Assembly (NCBI GenBank): GCA_934129745.1
Contig: CAKOWZ010000014.1
Span: 1 to 50,636 of the forward strand
DNA from: an uncultured Clostridia bacterium
GTDB lineage: Bacteria > Bacillota > Clostridia > TANB77 > CAG-508
Length of the DNA: 50,636 nt
Reading direction: 5' to 3'
Both the position numbers and the translations under genes were made by a program. Each line of letters begins with the position of its first letter. Positions within the stretch are counted from its first letter, which is position 1. Positions 43,101 to 50,636 of the stretch are shown piece by piece. The notes below the pieces were generated by a model. That model was not told where the DNA came from. It worked only from the letters and a program-made list of their open reading frames with translations, and did not search any database.

Positions 43101-46100
43101 TATTATGAGATGACAGTTCCATTAGAGACAGATAAAATAACAATTACAGGTACACCAGAAGATAAAGATGCAACAATAGTTGGAAATGGTGAATATGAAT
43201 TAAAAGTTGGAGATAATCATATTTACTTAACAGTTACAAGCAAAGATGGAATTGAAAGAACATATCATATTAATATAAATAGAGAAAACAGCAATGATGC
43301 AAGACTTTCAAAACTTACAGTTGCAAATACTCTTATAAAACCTACATTTAATAAAGATGTTTATGAATATTCATTAATAACATCAGATACATCATTGAAA
43401 TTTGAAGAGTTAGAAACATTAGACCCTGAGGCTACTTATGAAATAAAAGATAATGAATTTAATGAACCAGGAGATTATGTAGTTACAATTGCGGTAACTG
43501 CAGCAGATAAAAAGACAACTCAAGACTATAAATTAAATGTAACAAGAGAAAAGAGTAATAATAATAACTTAAAGAGTTTAAAAGTATTTGGATATGAAAT
43601 ACAACCTGAATTTACTTCAGAAAACAAGGTTTATAATGTTGAAGTTCCAACTGATATAAATCAAGTTACAATAGAAGCAATAGCAGAACTTAAAACTTCT
43701 AAAGTCTTAATTGGGGAATTGGATGAGGAAGAAGAGCTAATAGATTCTGCAACGAAATCTATTGATATAGATGAAGCAAGTAAAATAGTAAAAATTATTG
43801 TGACTTCTGAAACTGGAAGAGAAAAAGTTTATACTTTAACAATAAATAAGGTTTTATCATCAGATAATTTAATTAAATATTTAGAGGTAAATAATGGTGA
43901 ATTAAAAGAAGAATTCAATCCAGAAACTAAAGAATATACAGTAAATATTGAAAATACTGAAACTGAATTGGATATGCAAGTTATTTTAAATGATGATAAT
44001 GCAACTTATGAGGTTAAAGGTAATGAAAACTTACAAGTAGGACAAAATATAGTAACGATTGAAGTTACAGCACAAAATGGCGATGTAAATACTTATAAAT
44101 TAAATGTAACTAAAGAAGCATTTAACAGTGTATACCTAGAAAGTATGAGTGTTAAAGATTATGAATTAGAACAGGAATTTAATAAATATATAAATAAATA
44201 TAATTTAAAAGTTAATAATGAAACAACTAATTTAGAAATTACAGCAGTTCCAGAAGATGAAAATGCAACAGTTGTAATTGCTGGAAATGATAATTTAGAA
44301 GTAGGAGACAATACAGTTACAATAACAGTTACAAAAGGAGAATTAGAAGAAGTTTATACAATTAATGTTATAAGACAAGAATATGCAATGACATTCTTAG
44401 ATTACTTATATACTAAACCAGGAACAATTACTCCTGAATATGATAAAAATACATTAGAATATAAAGTTGATGTATATAATGAAATTGAAGAAATAGAAAT
44501 ATTTGCAGAAGCTACAGATAAAAATGCTACATTAGAAGGCACAGGAAAACATACTTTGGAACTTGGAGAAAATAAAATTCCTGTAAAAGTAACATCTCCA
44601 GATGGTGTTGAACGTACATATTACGTTATTGTAAATAGACAAATGAAATCTGGTAATTACTTATTGGCATTAGATACAACTGTAAATGATTTAGCGGTTA
44701 ATTTAGATAAAGAATTTGATAAATTAACGAAGGATTATACTTTAAATGTTGATTACAGTGCTAGTGCAATAACATTTGATGGTAGAATTTCAGAAGGAGC
44801 AACAGTTAAAGGACTTGGTGAATTTGCAATTACTGATGTAGAAACTACATTTGAAATTGTAGTTACATCACAAGCTGGAGAAGATAATGTATATACTGTA
44901 AAAGTAATAAGAGATAAAGATACAAGAAATCATTTAATAGATTTAGTACCATCAGTTGGTACATTAGAACCTGAATTTGATTATGAACAAGATACATATA
45001 CAATTTATGCAGATGAAACAATGTCAGAGTTAGGATTTACTTATGATACAGATTCAGCAAAAGCAACAGTTACAGGTTGTGAAACTTTAGTAATTCCAGA
45101 TGGAACAAGTACAAGAACAATTACAGTTACATCAGAAAGTGGAGTAGATAAAGTTTATACAATTAATGTAATTAAAGAAGATAAAGTAATTAGTAATAAT
45201 GCATTCTTACAAGAATTAAGTGTTACAGGTTATGAATTAGATAAAACATTTGATAAAGAAAACTATGAATATTCAATAACTGTTCCATTTAATAAAGCAT
45301 TAATCAGCAAAAATGAAATAGTAGCAAAAACAGAGGACGAAAATGCAACGGTTGAAATGATGGATGTAGTAAATCTATCAACAATAGATGAAAATAAATT
45401 TGAAATATTAGTTACAGCAGAAGATGGATTTACAACAAATAAATATGTAATTAATATAACAAGACAAAAAAATAGTTTTAGTTTATTAGAAAACTTAGAA
45501 CCAACAGTTGGTGTATTTGACCAATTATTTGTACCAACAATTACAGAATACACTTGGACAATTCCAAGTCGTTATAAGAGTATAAATGAAGAATATTTAA
45601 AATACACTTTAGCAGATGAAATGTCAACTATTGAATTTGCAAATGCTGTAGATATGACATCAGATGATGAAAATAAACATTTTGATATTACAGTAACAAG
45701 TGAAGATGGAGAAAGCTCTACAACATATACTTTAAATTTAAAATATGATGAAGAACATGATGCAAGATTAAAAGAATTAAATGTAAGTGAAGGAACATTA
45801 GAGCCAGAATTTAATTCGGATACTTATGAATATAGTATTAATGTAAATTCAAATGAAATAACAATAGATGCAATTCCAATGCTTGATACATCTAAAGTAA
45901 CAAGTGGAAATGGAGTTCTAACACTTGAAAAAGTTGATACAAAACATACAATCACAGTAGAGGCAGAAAACGGATTAAAAGAAAACTACATATTAAATAT
46001 TCATATAGAAGATTTTAATATTGAATATTATGATGGAGAGACTAAACTAGAAGATTTAGAGCCTAGTACATATACATTTGGAGAAGGTGTAGATACATTA

Positions 46101-47435
46101 CCAGAAGCACAAAAAGATGGATACAAGTTTGAGGGTTGGTATTTAGAAGATACATTAACAACAAAAGTAGAAAACATAGGAACTGATGAAATAGGAGATA
46201 AAACATTATATGCTAAATTTGTAGTGGAAGAATATTCAATAGCATACTACTATGGAGAAACAAAGTTAGAAGGCTTAGAACCAACAACATATACTTATGG
46301 AGAAGGTGTAGATACATTACCAGAATTAGAAATTGAAGGATATACATTTGAAGGATGGTTTGCAGAAAATACTTTCGCAACAAAAGTTGAAAAAATTGGA
46401 ACAGATGAAACTGGAGATAAAGTTTTCTATGCAAAACTAATTCAAAAAAATGAATACACAATAACATACTTTGATGGAGAAAATGAAATTACAGGATTAG
46501 AACCATATAGTTATGTAGAAGGTGAAGAAAAAGATTTACCAACATACGAAAAAGAAGGTTATACATTTGAAGGTTGGTATTACACAGAAACCTTTGATGA
46601 GGGAACAGAAGTAAGTAAAATTACAAAAGATGATTTTGGAAACAAAGAAGTATATGCAAAATTGGTAGCAAATGAATACACAATAACATACTTTGACGGA
46701 GAAAATAAGATAACAGACTTAACACCTAACAAGTATGTATATGGCGAAGGATTAGAAGAATTACCAACATATGAAAAAGAAGGATTCACATTTGAAGGTT
46801 GGTATTCAGATAAAGACTTTGCAGAAGATACAAAAGTTGAAAGCATTGATATGACAACATTAGGAGATATAACATTATATGCTAAATTAACAGAAGCAAA
46901 TAAGACAGGAAAAATAAAAGGACAAATAACAACCCCTGAAACATTATTTACAACAGGAAAAAATATTGCAAATGTTTATGTATTTAAACAAGAAGAGGTT
47001 GAAAATATAGTTAATCTTGAAGAAAAGCAACAGGAATTACTAGAAAACTTCGGAGGAGATAATATAAATACTATTCTACAAGGAATTACACCAGTTACAG
47101 AATGTGTAACAAATGACGATGGTACTTATGAGTTAGAACTTGAAGAGGGAAACTATGTAGTTTTAGTTGATAAATCAGGATATTTAGACTTAATTTATAC
47201 AAATATTAGTATACAAAATGGTACAAACATTGAAACTACAAATGAAGATTTAATAGCTGGAGATACAAACAAAGATGGAGTTATCAATAATACCGACGTT
47301 GTAGATGTATACGAGCAACTACCAAAAGCAGATTTTGATAATAGTGGTGAAATTGATAATAATGATACAGTAATTGTTTACCAAAATGGTAGTATGACTA
47401 GAAAAATCATTGATAGGAAAGTAGGTGGTGTTTAA
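37191..47435 (+). CDS. Giant surface protein: two glycine-rich domains, about 26 cadherin-like repeats, four InlB-type repeats, C-terminal dockerin
   Basis: A 3414-aa protein from ATG 37191 (GAAGGAGAAC, 8-nt spacing; ATG 37173 is the alternative). Order: basic cytoplasmic tail and signal-anchor helix (about residues 65-85); glycine-rich domain (about 115-295; 'YIEAYGAKGGN'); seven cadherin-like beta-sandwich repeats (PF12733 type, 'L..I...G...F.P....Y.v.vp'); a second, fuller glycine-rich domain (about 920-1185; 'GGGGGASYKQAGGNAGG'); about 19 more cadherin-like repeats to about 2930; four InlB/Flg_new-type repeats (about 2940-3237; 'EGYTFEGWY'); a carboxypeptidase-regulatory-like sandwich; and a dockerin (about 3357-3400) with two calcium loops, 'DTNKDGVINNTD' and 'DFDNSGEIDNND'. 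There is no LPxTG. A long extracellular stalk whose dockerin could dock to a cohesin (inference). Confidence 0.8.
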   Translation: MKVLEMLNKLNKISKKALIRVKDKAKNIPNNIIGKINKKSDNTIKVKDKTNSKKEGFSKRRILPITACLTLVSIIVANIFVQNNTVQTLMTPETQKFEAFTTTNPDESTKKYTSGGTYTAPYDGKYYIEAYGAKGGNSNYTTYWVTSHSAKGKYTTYTLYRQQSSNKAYTGGNGGKVTGYIELKKGETLSIAVGGTGTNYYVDTRHSASYQTSLSTDGLYVSSSQLYDRGNYGTYGSNGGATTVKKGNTTLFTANGGNGATTSNGSAGTGSYGSDVTSGTTSTGANSGAGYVNIKFAGNDNYLLGLSVNGNSVPDFSPTTLTYNISVGRHQEEDLTVSALKGISTQNVTCSSTVLTDKENVITVEVEGGVTYTINVTWLDWDYAKLDGIKINGEEIENFDPNTSDVDIVIPRHTGDISIEGLAGATNQGIEYTRQTFTCEVKTVDEQITVTALSGEQFIYNLHFTWEGYDYSLVDDIKIAGATIEGFNPETLEYTINADNYVDKLSLEVSDGAAWQTLTYENVLDLTEPVNEFEISSISKDGSETIYKLTVNWATYNWPYLDGININTESKGVFNKEFSAQDLEYSVWVPNTTSKIKLEAIPGAGGQTIEYLDGEELTSLINPKRIKVTAKDGTEAIYNISVDYTYGRLKDIQIEHGTFTTPFSEDKNEYNVVIDKDYDEIDIKAIPCSRFTKIENDGIHTVPVGTSNVDIKAIDHDGKEVVYKLHLTRAPSNDDKLKAIYINGTEIESFDPEVNEFSYNVPREYFEANITVKKGMVSQEVILPNNELHSGTTTKQITVVSEDGRNTRTYTIHLIKEHSTRLKELVLENTNYGVEIKFGDEFDPDVLEYRFDMPKTAMSLKASYVAFDDEATVTITGNTYIDSNTKIFVEVKAPDCETTTYVINVYKGNENFVQKESYGYVGGIQKFTAEYTGRYLLEAWGAQGGASYNDGNSNARGGYGAYSKGEVYLEKGQTIYIATGEAGRNGWKKYAPPESFNGGGSGTWMGYVYGSLWNKYKCRAGGAGGGATSISFAYGTLDTQANKLDQLLLVAGGGGGASYKQAGGNAGGITGNRGDNSGGTGGTQNSGYSFGKGQNGSGRGNANGVAGGGGGYYGGCINNTTYYNGNAAGGGSGYIGNKLLTNKVMYGYGVQTSNNENTKTVSTSNVSYSAISNYAKAGNGAARITYLSLPDDNGLASISAENGTFDIEFNPDTLEYQLYLPEGINSTKLYASPRDEKAKVTGTGEYIVEGKSKVATITCTAQNGLKKEYKVKIIKFASTESRAKNIKIEGLNQELLKDHPEYGVTTPATFDKDTLSYTMLVPYETKQVLFNVELLDSRATVEGNGIQELADVENTFEIVVTAENEVDKTTYTYTITRDIASNADLKKLDVTSPQTDIGFERNKTEYKFAVPKETTTLELDIETEDPLATYEVNGLDEGTELNYGFNEITIVVTSQNGTTKTYTLNVYRERIDNVLLQNITVENNGNNLEYTPEFDRITFEYKLKVPNEIDSVDVKATAEDPDNVWVMITNEHQTLNAGKNTVTINVTSQNNCEETYTLEIEREKNSNANLANIQIFNENDTEYPLVEEFNKDKTNYTCQYKSNNSTVKIVATPEVKTTEVKLIDDNNVKKGSNIKKILAVAEDGTAKTYVVNIFKTDVDENTYLEDVKFEFEDGYRIVPEFDKEKQEYNVIIPRYYQYKNIGIFGTAENVKSKVTGNGTYSYGCNKNTTNDDPDFTDYPEQMELTLTVTAESGDTRDYVFKISQEINSKAYLKRIETDKGTVEPNFDKDVLDYTINVDKDTEEINILGVPLYYGTVVTGNGKHTLKGGDNKIELTAVSEDGKETLKYTVNVVKEKQHNANIKNLSVKEGRITPDFTQDTLQYSLKVTNEIDKPNYLVELEDENATYDIEPQLVSEGETEVKITVTAEDGETTKEYIVNVNRQAKEQFSNYLESITLSSGNLSPEFEKANMYYEMTVPLETDKITITGTPEDKDATIVGNGEYELKVGDNHIYLTVTSKDGIERTYHININRENSNDARLSKLTVANTLIKPTFNKDVYEYSLITSDTSLKFEELETLDPEATYEIKDNEFNEPGDYVVTIAVTAADKKTTQDYKLNVTREKSNNNNLKSLKVFGYEIQPEFTSENKVYNVEVPTDINQVTIEAIAELKTSKVLIGELDEEEELIDSATKSIDIDEASKIVKIIVTSETGREKVYTLTINKVLSSDNLIKYLEVNNGELKEEFNPETKEYTVNIENTETELDMQVILNDDNATYEVKGNENLQVGQNIVTIEVTAQNGDVNTYKLNVTKEAFNSVYLESMSVKDYELEQEFNKYINKYNLKVNNETTNLEITAVPEDENATVVIAGNDNLEVGDNTVTITVTKGELEEVYTINVIRQEYAMTFLDYLYTKPGTITPEYDKNTLEYKVDVYNEIEEIEIFAEATDKNATLEGTGKHTLELGENKIPVKVTSPDGVERTYYVIVNRQMKSGNYLLALDTTVNDLAVNLDKEFDKLTKDYTLNVDYSASAITFDGRISEGATVKGLGEFAITDVETTFEIVVTSQAGEDNVYTVKVIRDKDTRNHLIDLVPSVGTLEPEFDYEQDTYTIYADETMSELGFTYDTDSAKATVTGCETLVIPDGTSTRTITVTSESGVDKVYTINVIKEDKVISNNAFLQELSVTGYELDKTFDKENYEYSITVPFNKALISKNEIVAKTEDENATVEMMDVVNLSTIDENKFEILVTAEDGFTTNKYVINITRQKNSFSLLENLEPTVGVFDQLFVPTITEYTWTIPSRYKSINEEYLKYTLADEMSTIEFANAVDMTSDDENKHFDITVTSEDGESSTTYTLNLKYDEEHDARLKELNVSEGTLEPEFNSDTYEYSINVNSNEITIDAIPMLDTSKVTSGNGVLTLEKVDTKHTITVEAENGLKENYILNIHIEDFNIEYYDGETKLEDLEPSTYTFGEGVDTLPEAQKDGYKFEGWYLEDTLTTKVENIGTDEIGDKTLYAKFVVEEYSIAYYYGETKLEGLEPTTYTYGEGVDTLPELEIEGYTFEGWFAENTFATKVEKIGTDETGDKVFYAKLIQKNEYTITYFDGENEITGLEPYSYVEGEEKDLPTYEKEGYTFEGWYYTETFDEGTEVSKITKDDFGNKEVYAKLVANEYTITYFDGENKITDLTPNKYVYGEGLEELPTYEKEGFTFEGWYSDKDFAEDTKVESIDMTTLGDITLYAKLTEANKTGKIKGQITTPETLFTTGKNIANVYVFKQEEVENIVNLEEKQQELLENFGGDNINTILQGITPVTECVTNDDGTYELELEEGNYVVLVDKSGYLDLIYTNISIQNGTNIETTNEDLIAGDTNKDGVINNTDVVDVYEQLPKADFDNSGEIDNNDTVIVYQNGSMTRKIIDRKVGGV

Positions 47436-47467
47436 TGATAATAAAAAAATAAAGACAAAAATTTCGT

Positions 47468-47513
47468 ACAGTTAAACTTTTAGATAGATTTTGAGTCTAT
47501 CTAAAAGGGCTGT
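47468..47513 (+). other. Stable hairpin between the two large surface genes
   Basis: CTTTTAGATAGA (47477-47488) pairs with TCTATCTAAAAG (47496-47507), with outer ACAG/CTGT. It is followed by ATAGGTATAAAAAT, without a T tract, so partial termination or mRNA protection is likelier than full termination. Confidence 0.6.
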
Positions 47514-47548
47514 ATAGGTATAAAAATAATTATGAAAGGAGAAAGTAG

Positions 47549-50500
47549 ATGAAAATGACAAAAAAAAGAGTTACAGCAATAGCTCTATTGTTAGCGATGG
47601 TTTTAAATTTATTTTCACCATATACAAATATAGTTTTAGCGGCACCTGGCACTGATATAGATAGTTTACCAAAACCATCAGTGGTTCTTGCAATTAATGA
47701 CTATATCGAAAGTGATGGCGCAATAGATGTTGCTATTGGTCTTACGGGAAATTATTTAGGTCGTGGTGCGACAGTTCATGTGAAATGGGATAAAACTAAA
47801 CTTACACCAGCTACACTTGGTAGAAAAGGATATTCTGAAACTACTTCTGTTGTTGATTGGTTAACTGATGGTGGTACATTTCATGCAGCAGGAGATGATA
47901 GTTTAACATCTTGGACAGTTGCTACGACTAAATCAGGATGGAACTTAGAAAATGGTACTGCACATATTGCGTCAGCAGATACTTCTGGAAAAGGTGTTAA
48001 TCCATCTTTAATCAAAGCTGATGCTGAATGGGCAGAACCAGCAGCAAAATATAATGGATTTGCTCCATTTATAATATTCAGTTTCTTAGTTCCAGATGGT
48101 ATGACTTCAGAAGAAATTTTAACAGAAGGTTTAATTGAAATAGAATATTTAGACCTTATTGTTGGAACAGAAAAAGCTAACTACTATGATTTATCATTAG
48201 TAAATTATGATGGATTAGCAGAAGCTGATGAAATAACAGGAGTAGAAATAAAAACAGTAAATGGAAAAGAGGTTCCAACAGATGGAACAAAATTAAATGT
48301 AAAATATGGAGAAAATGTTGAAATAGGAGCAACAATTTTACATTCAAATGCAGATAAAAATGAAGAAAAAACATTCACTTTAGGAACAGACAATGAGGTA
48401 GCATGGAAAACAGGAGGTAATGACTTAGGAAATGCAGAAATTGAATTAAATTATGGTGAAGGTGATGATGCACAAACAGATACAGTAGCTGTAAATGTGC
48501 AAGACTATATAAAAGGTATTACTTTAAATAAAGAAACTGTAGAAGTAGATTATGGTACAGAACTTAAAAATTTAGGTGTAACATATCAAATAGAATATGG
48601 AAAAGCACAAAAGAGTACAGCAAAATCTATAACAGATGGAGTTACATTAACACCAAACTATGATGGAACTAAATCTCAAAAATATACTGTAACATATACA
48701 GATACAGATGATACTTTATATAAAGATGAAACAAATACTTATTCAAAAGAATTAACAGTAAACTTAAAAGATACAATCACAGGAGTTACAATTACAAAAG
48801 TAAATGGAGTTCCTGTAACAGAAGGAACAACAAATAACGTTCCATACCAAGAAAATACAACTGTAGAAGTTTCAATAGAACATTCAATGAATGGAACTGA
48901 AACAAAAACATACACAGTTGGAACAAATAATGAAGTAGCATGGGATGTAACACCAGCAAACGGATTGGGAAACGGACAACTTTCAGTAACAGTTGGTGAG
49001 GAAACAGCTACAGTCGCTGTAAATGTAAAAGATTATGTAGAAAGCATTACACTAAATAAAGAAAGTGTAACAGCAGACAAAGAAACAGAATTAAAAGATT
49101 TAGGTGTAACATACACAGTAAACTATGCAAAAGCAGGAGCAAAAGAAGCAAAATCTATAACAGATGGAGTTACAATTAATCCAGCTTATGATAGTTCAAA
49201 ATCAAATCAAATATTAACAGTAACATATACTGATAATGATGGAAATAGTTATTCAAATGGAAAAACATTTGATAAAACATTAAATGTAACATTGAATGAA
49301 AAAGCAGATGAAATAACTGGAGTAGAAATTAAGAAGGTAAATGGAATAGAGGTAACAGAAGGAAGTACAACAGATATTCCATATCAAGCAAATACAACTG
49401 TAGAAGTTTTAGTAAAACATTCAGTTGAAGCTGATGAAACAAAAACATACACAGTTGGAACAAATAACGAGGTAGCATGGGATGTAACACCAACAAACGG
49501 ATTAGGAAATGGACAACTTTCAGTAACAGTTGAAGGTGGAGAAACAGCTACAGTAGCAGTAAATGTAAAAGACTATGTAGAAAGCATTACTTTAAATAAA
49601 GAAAATGCAGAAGCAGAAAAAGGAACAGAACTTAAAGATTTAGGAGTAACATACACAGTAAATTATGCAAAAGCAGGAGCAAGTGAAGCAAAATCAATCA
49701 ATGATGGAGTAACATTAAATCCAGCTTATGATGCAAACAAATCACAATCATATACTGTAACATATACAGATAATGATACTAATAGTTATACAAAGACACA
49801 TACATTTGATAAAACATTAAATGTAACATTAAATGAAAAAGAACCACCAGTAGAAAAAGATAAAGTTACAGGATTCACATTAAATAAGACAGAAGTAACA
49901 GCAGAAAAAGGAACAGAATTGAAAGACTTAGGAGTTGCTTATACAGTAACTTATGAAAAAGCAGGAGAACAAGAAGCAAAATCTATAACAGATGGAGTGG
50001 TAAAAATAAGTCCTGCATACGATAGCAACAAAGAAAATCAAACAATAACAATAACTTACACAGATGATAAAGAAAATAGCGAAACAAAAGGACAAACATT
50101 TACAGAAACATTAACAATTAAACTAAATACAAAAGAAGAACCAGAAGAAAAAGATTATGTAACAGGAATTTCATTAAACAAAACATCAGTTACAGGAGAA
50201 ATCGGAGATAGCTGGGCAGATATAGCAAAAGGAATAACATACACAGTAACTTATGCAAAAGCAGGAGCAAGTGAAGCAAAATCTATAACAGATGGAGTAG
50301 TAAAAATAAGTCCTGCATATGACAGCAACAAAGAAACACAAACAATAACAATAACTTATACAGATAATGATGCAAACAGCAATACAAAAGGTCAAGAATT
50401 TACAGAAACATTAAGCGTTAAGTTAGATAAAAAAGAAACACCAGTAGAAAAAGACTACGTAACAGGAATTAAATTAAATAAGACATCAGTTACAGGAGAA

Positions 50501-50636
50501 ATCGGAGATAGTTGGGCAGATATAGCAAAAGGAATAACATACACAGTAAACTATGCAAAGGCTGGAGCTAAATCACCTAAATCAATAACTGATGGAACAG
50601 TAAAAATAAGTCCTGCATACGATAGCAACAAAGAAA
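47549..50636 (+). CDS. Secreted repeat protein with unassigned N-terminal domain (3' end outside the window)
   Basis: An open frame of at least 1029 codons from ATG 47549 (AAAGGAGAAAGTAG upstream) with no stop before the window ends. A signal peptide (about residues 1-31, ending 'IVLAAP') is followed by a domain of about 190 residues beginning 'SVVLAINDYIESDGAIDVAI' and 'VHVKWDKTKLTP', and ending near 'FLVPDGMTSEEI' and 'YYDLSLVNYDG'. The strand pattern is cohesin-like, but I cannot confirm the family. From about residue 230 the protein is made of Ig-like modules: three units of about 180 aa ('TYTVGTNNEVAWDVTP', 'LKDLGVTYTVNYAKAGA'), then units of 98-100 aa ('TGEIGDSWADIAKGITYTV'). Probably a cell-surface or matrix protein, in one operon with the dockerin-bearing protein. 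Confidence 0.75.
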   Translation, partial: MKMTKKRVTAIALLLAMVLNLFSPYTNIVLAAPGTDIDSLPKPSVVLAINDYIESDGAIDVAIGLTGNYLGRGATVHVKWDKTKLTPATLGRKGYSETTSVVDWLTDGGTFHAAGDDSLTSWTVATTKSGWNLENGTAHIASADTSGKGVNPSLIKADAEWAEPAAKYNGFAPFIIFSFLVPDGMTSEEILTEGLIEIEYLDLIVGTEKANYYDLSLVNYDGLAEADEITGVEIKTVNGKEVPTDGTKLNVKYGENVEIGATILHSNADKNEEKTFTLGTDNEVAWKTGGNDLGNAEIELNYGEGDDAQTDTVAVNVQDYIKGITLNKETVEVDYGTELKNLGVTYQIEYGKAQKSTAKSITDGVTLTPNYDGTKSQKYTVTYTDTDDTLYKDETNTYSKELTVNLKDTITGVTITKVNGVPVTEGTTNNVPYQENTTVEVSIEHSMNGTETKTYTVGTNNEVAWDVTPANGLGNGQLSVTVGEETATVAVNVKDYVESITLNKESVTADKETELKDLGVTYTVNYAKAGAKEAKSITDGVTINPAYDSSKSNQILTVTYTDNDGNSYSNGKTFDKTLNVTLNEKADEITGVEIKKVNGIEVTEGSTTDIPYQANTTVEVLVKHSVEADETKTYTVGTNNEVAWDVTPTNGLGNGQLSVTVEGGETATVAVNVKDYVESITLNKENAEAEKGTELKDLGVTYTVNYAKAGASEAKSINDGVTLNPAYDANKSQSYTVTYTDNDTNSYTKTHTFDKTLNVTLNEKEPPVEKDKVTGFTLNKTEVTAEKGTELKDLGVAYTVTYEKAGEQEAKSITDGVVKISPAYDSNKENQTITITYTDDKENSETKGQTFTETLTIKLNTKEEPEEKDYVTGISLNKTSVTGEIGDSWADIAKGITYTVTYAKAGASEAKSITDGVVKISPAYDSNKETQTITITYTDNDANSNTKGQEFTETLSVKLDKKETPVEKDYVTGIKLNKTSVTGEIGDSWADIAKGITYTVNYAKAGAKSPKSITDGTVKISPAYDSNKE
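48239..50636 (+). repeat. Tandem coding repeats, about 530-540 nt then 294-300 nt
   Basis: Corresponding positions recur at 48518, 49046 and 49586 (spacing 528 and 540), and then at 49865, 50159 and 50459 (spacing 294 and 300). The 50159 and 50459 units are nearly identical at the DNA level over the visible part, implying recent duplication or gene conversion. Confidence 0.85.

Noticed and set aside
5911..50636. Sortase anchoring of the large surface proteins
   Set aside because: No LPxTG-like motif was seen at the visible C-termini of the three complete proteins; one ends in a plain membrane helix, one in a dockerin, one in neither.
48239..50636. CRISPR array in the repeat-rich end of the window
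   Set aside because: The repeats are long in-frame coding modules without short spacers.

Overview
The window is very AT-rich, uses strong AGGAGG-type ribosome binding sites, and has TTGACA/TATAAT promoters and compact operons. It carries sporulation-phylum style families: RadA, an SPL-type radical SAM enzyme, CapA, an Rpn nuclease and DUF1858. This points to a low-GC Bacillota chromosome, most likely an uncultured, host-associated clostridial lineage. No phage, plasmid replication gene, integrase, relaxase, CRISPR array or rRNA was found, so I read it as chromosomal sequence rich in surface and secretion functions.

Layout. Positions 1-3500 hold the start of radA, a tiny membrane protein, a Bax-inhibitor-1 family protein, tRNA-Pro, an SPL/radical SAM protein and a frameshifted Fic protein. 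Positions 3700-16800 hold a cellulose-synthase-like GT2 enzyme (minus strand), two surface proteins on the plus strand (636 and 2414 aa; MucBP/DUF11, then BspA-type leucine-rich repeats, SpaA-like and GLUG-like repeats), and a membrane-anchored GH5 endoglucanase (minus strand). Positions 16800-20812 (minus strand) hold a compact set resembling type IV secretion parts: a 44-aa membrane peptide, a VirD4/TraG-like ATPase, a small two-helix pilin-like protein, a VirB6/TrbL-like protein and a PrgI/VirB3-like protein. The cellulase follows 51 nt later. No VirB4 or relaxase is present in the set. Positions 21000-22900 hold a DUF1858 protein, a tRNA-Lys/Glu/Thr cluster and an SDR reductase.

Positions 23000-28700 hold a cytoplasmic protein with a starch-binding-like domain, an Rpn-type nuclease, a CapA-type metallophosphatase, a CorA transporter and a secreted CAP-domain protein. 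Positions 28900-36000 form a polysaccharide operon: Wzy/O-antigen-ligase-like polymerase, a wrecked initiating sugar transferase, two glycosyltransferases, a radical SAM enzyme and a Wzx-type flippase. Positions 36700-50636 form a second surface operon. It has a small anchored protein, a 3414-aa protein of about 26 cadherin-like beta-sandwich repeats with two glycine-rich domains, four InlB/Flg_new-type repeats and a C-terminal dockerin, and a further secreted repeat protein that runs off the window.

How it may fit together (inference): most of the region concerns the cell exterior, namely glucan synthesis and trimming, polysaccharide export, very large adhesin-like proteins and a stripped-down secretion-like complex. 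The items most worth following are the VirB4-less secretion cluster linked to a cellulase, the dockerin next to a secreted protein with an unassigned N-terminal domain, the polymerase with an extracytoplasmic CBM-like insert, and a family of palindromic GACGCGTC elements present in three intergenic sites.
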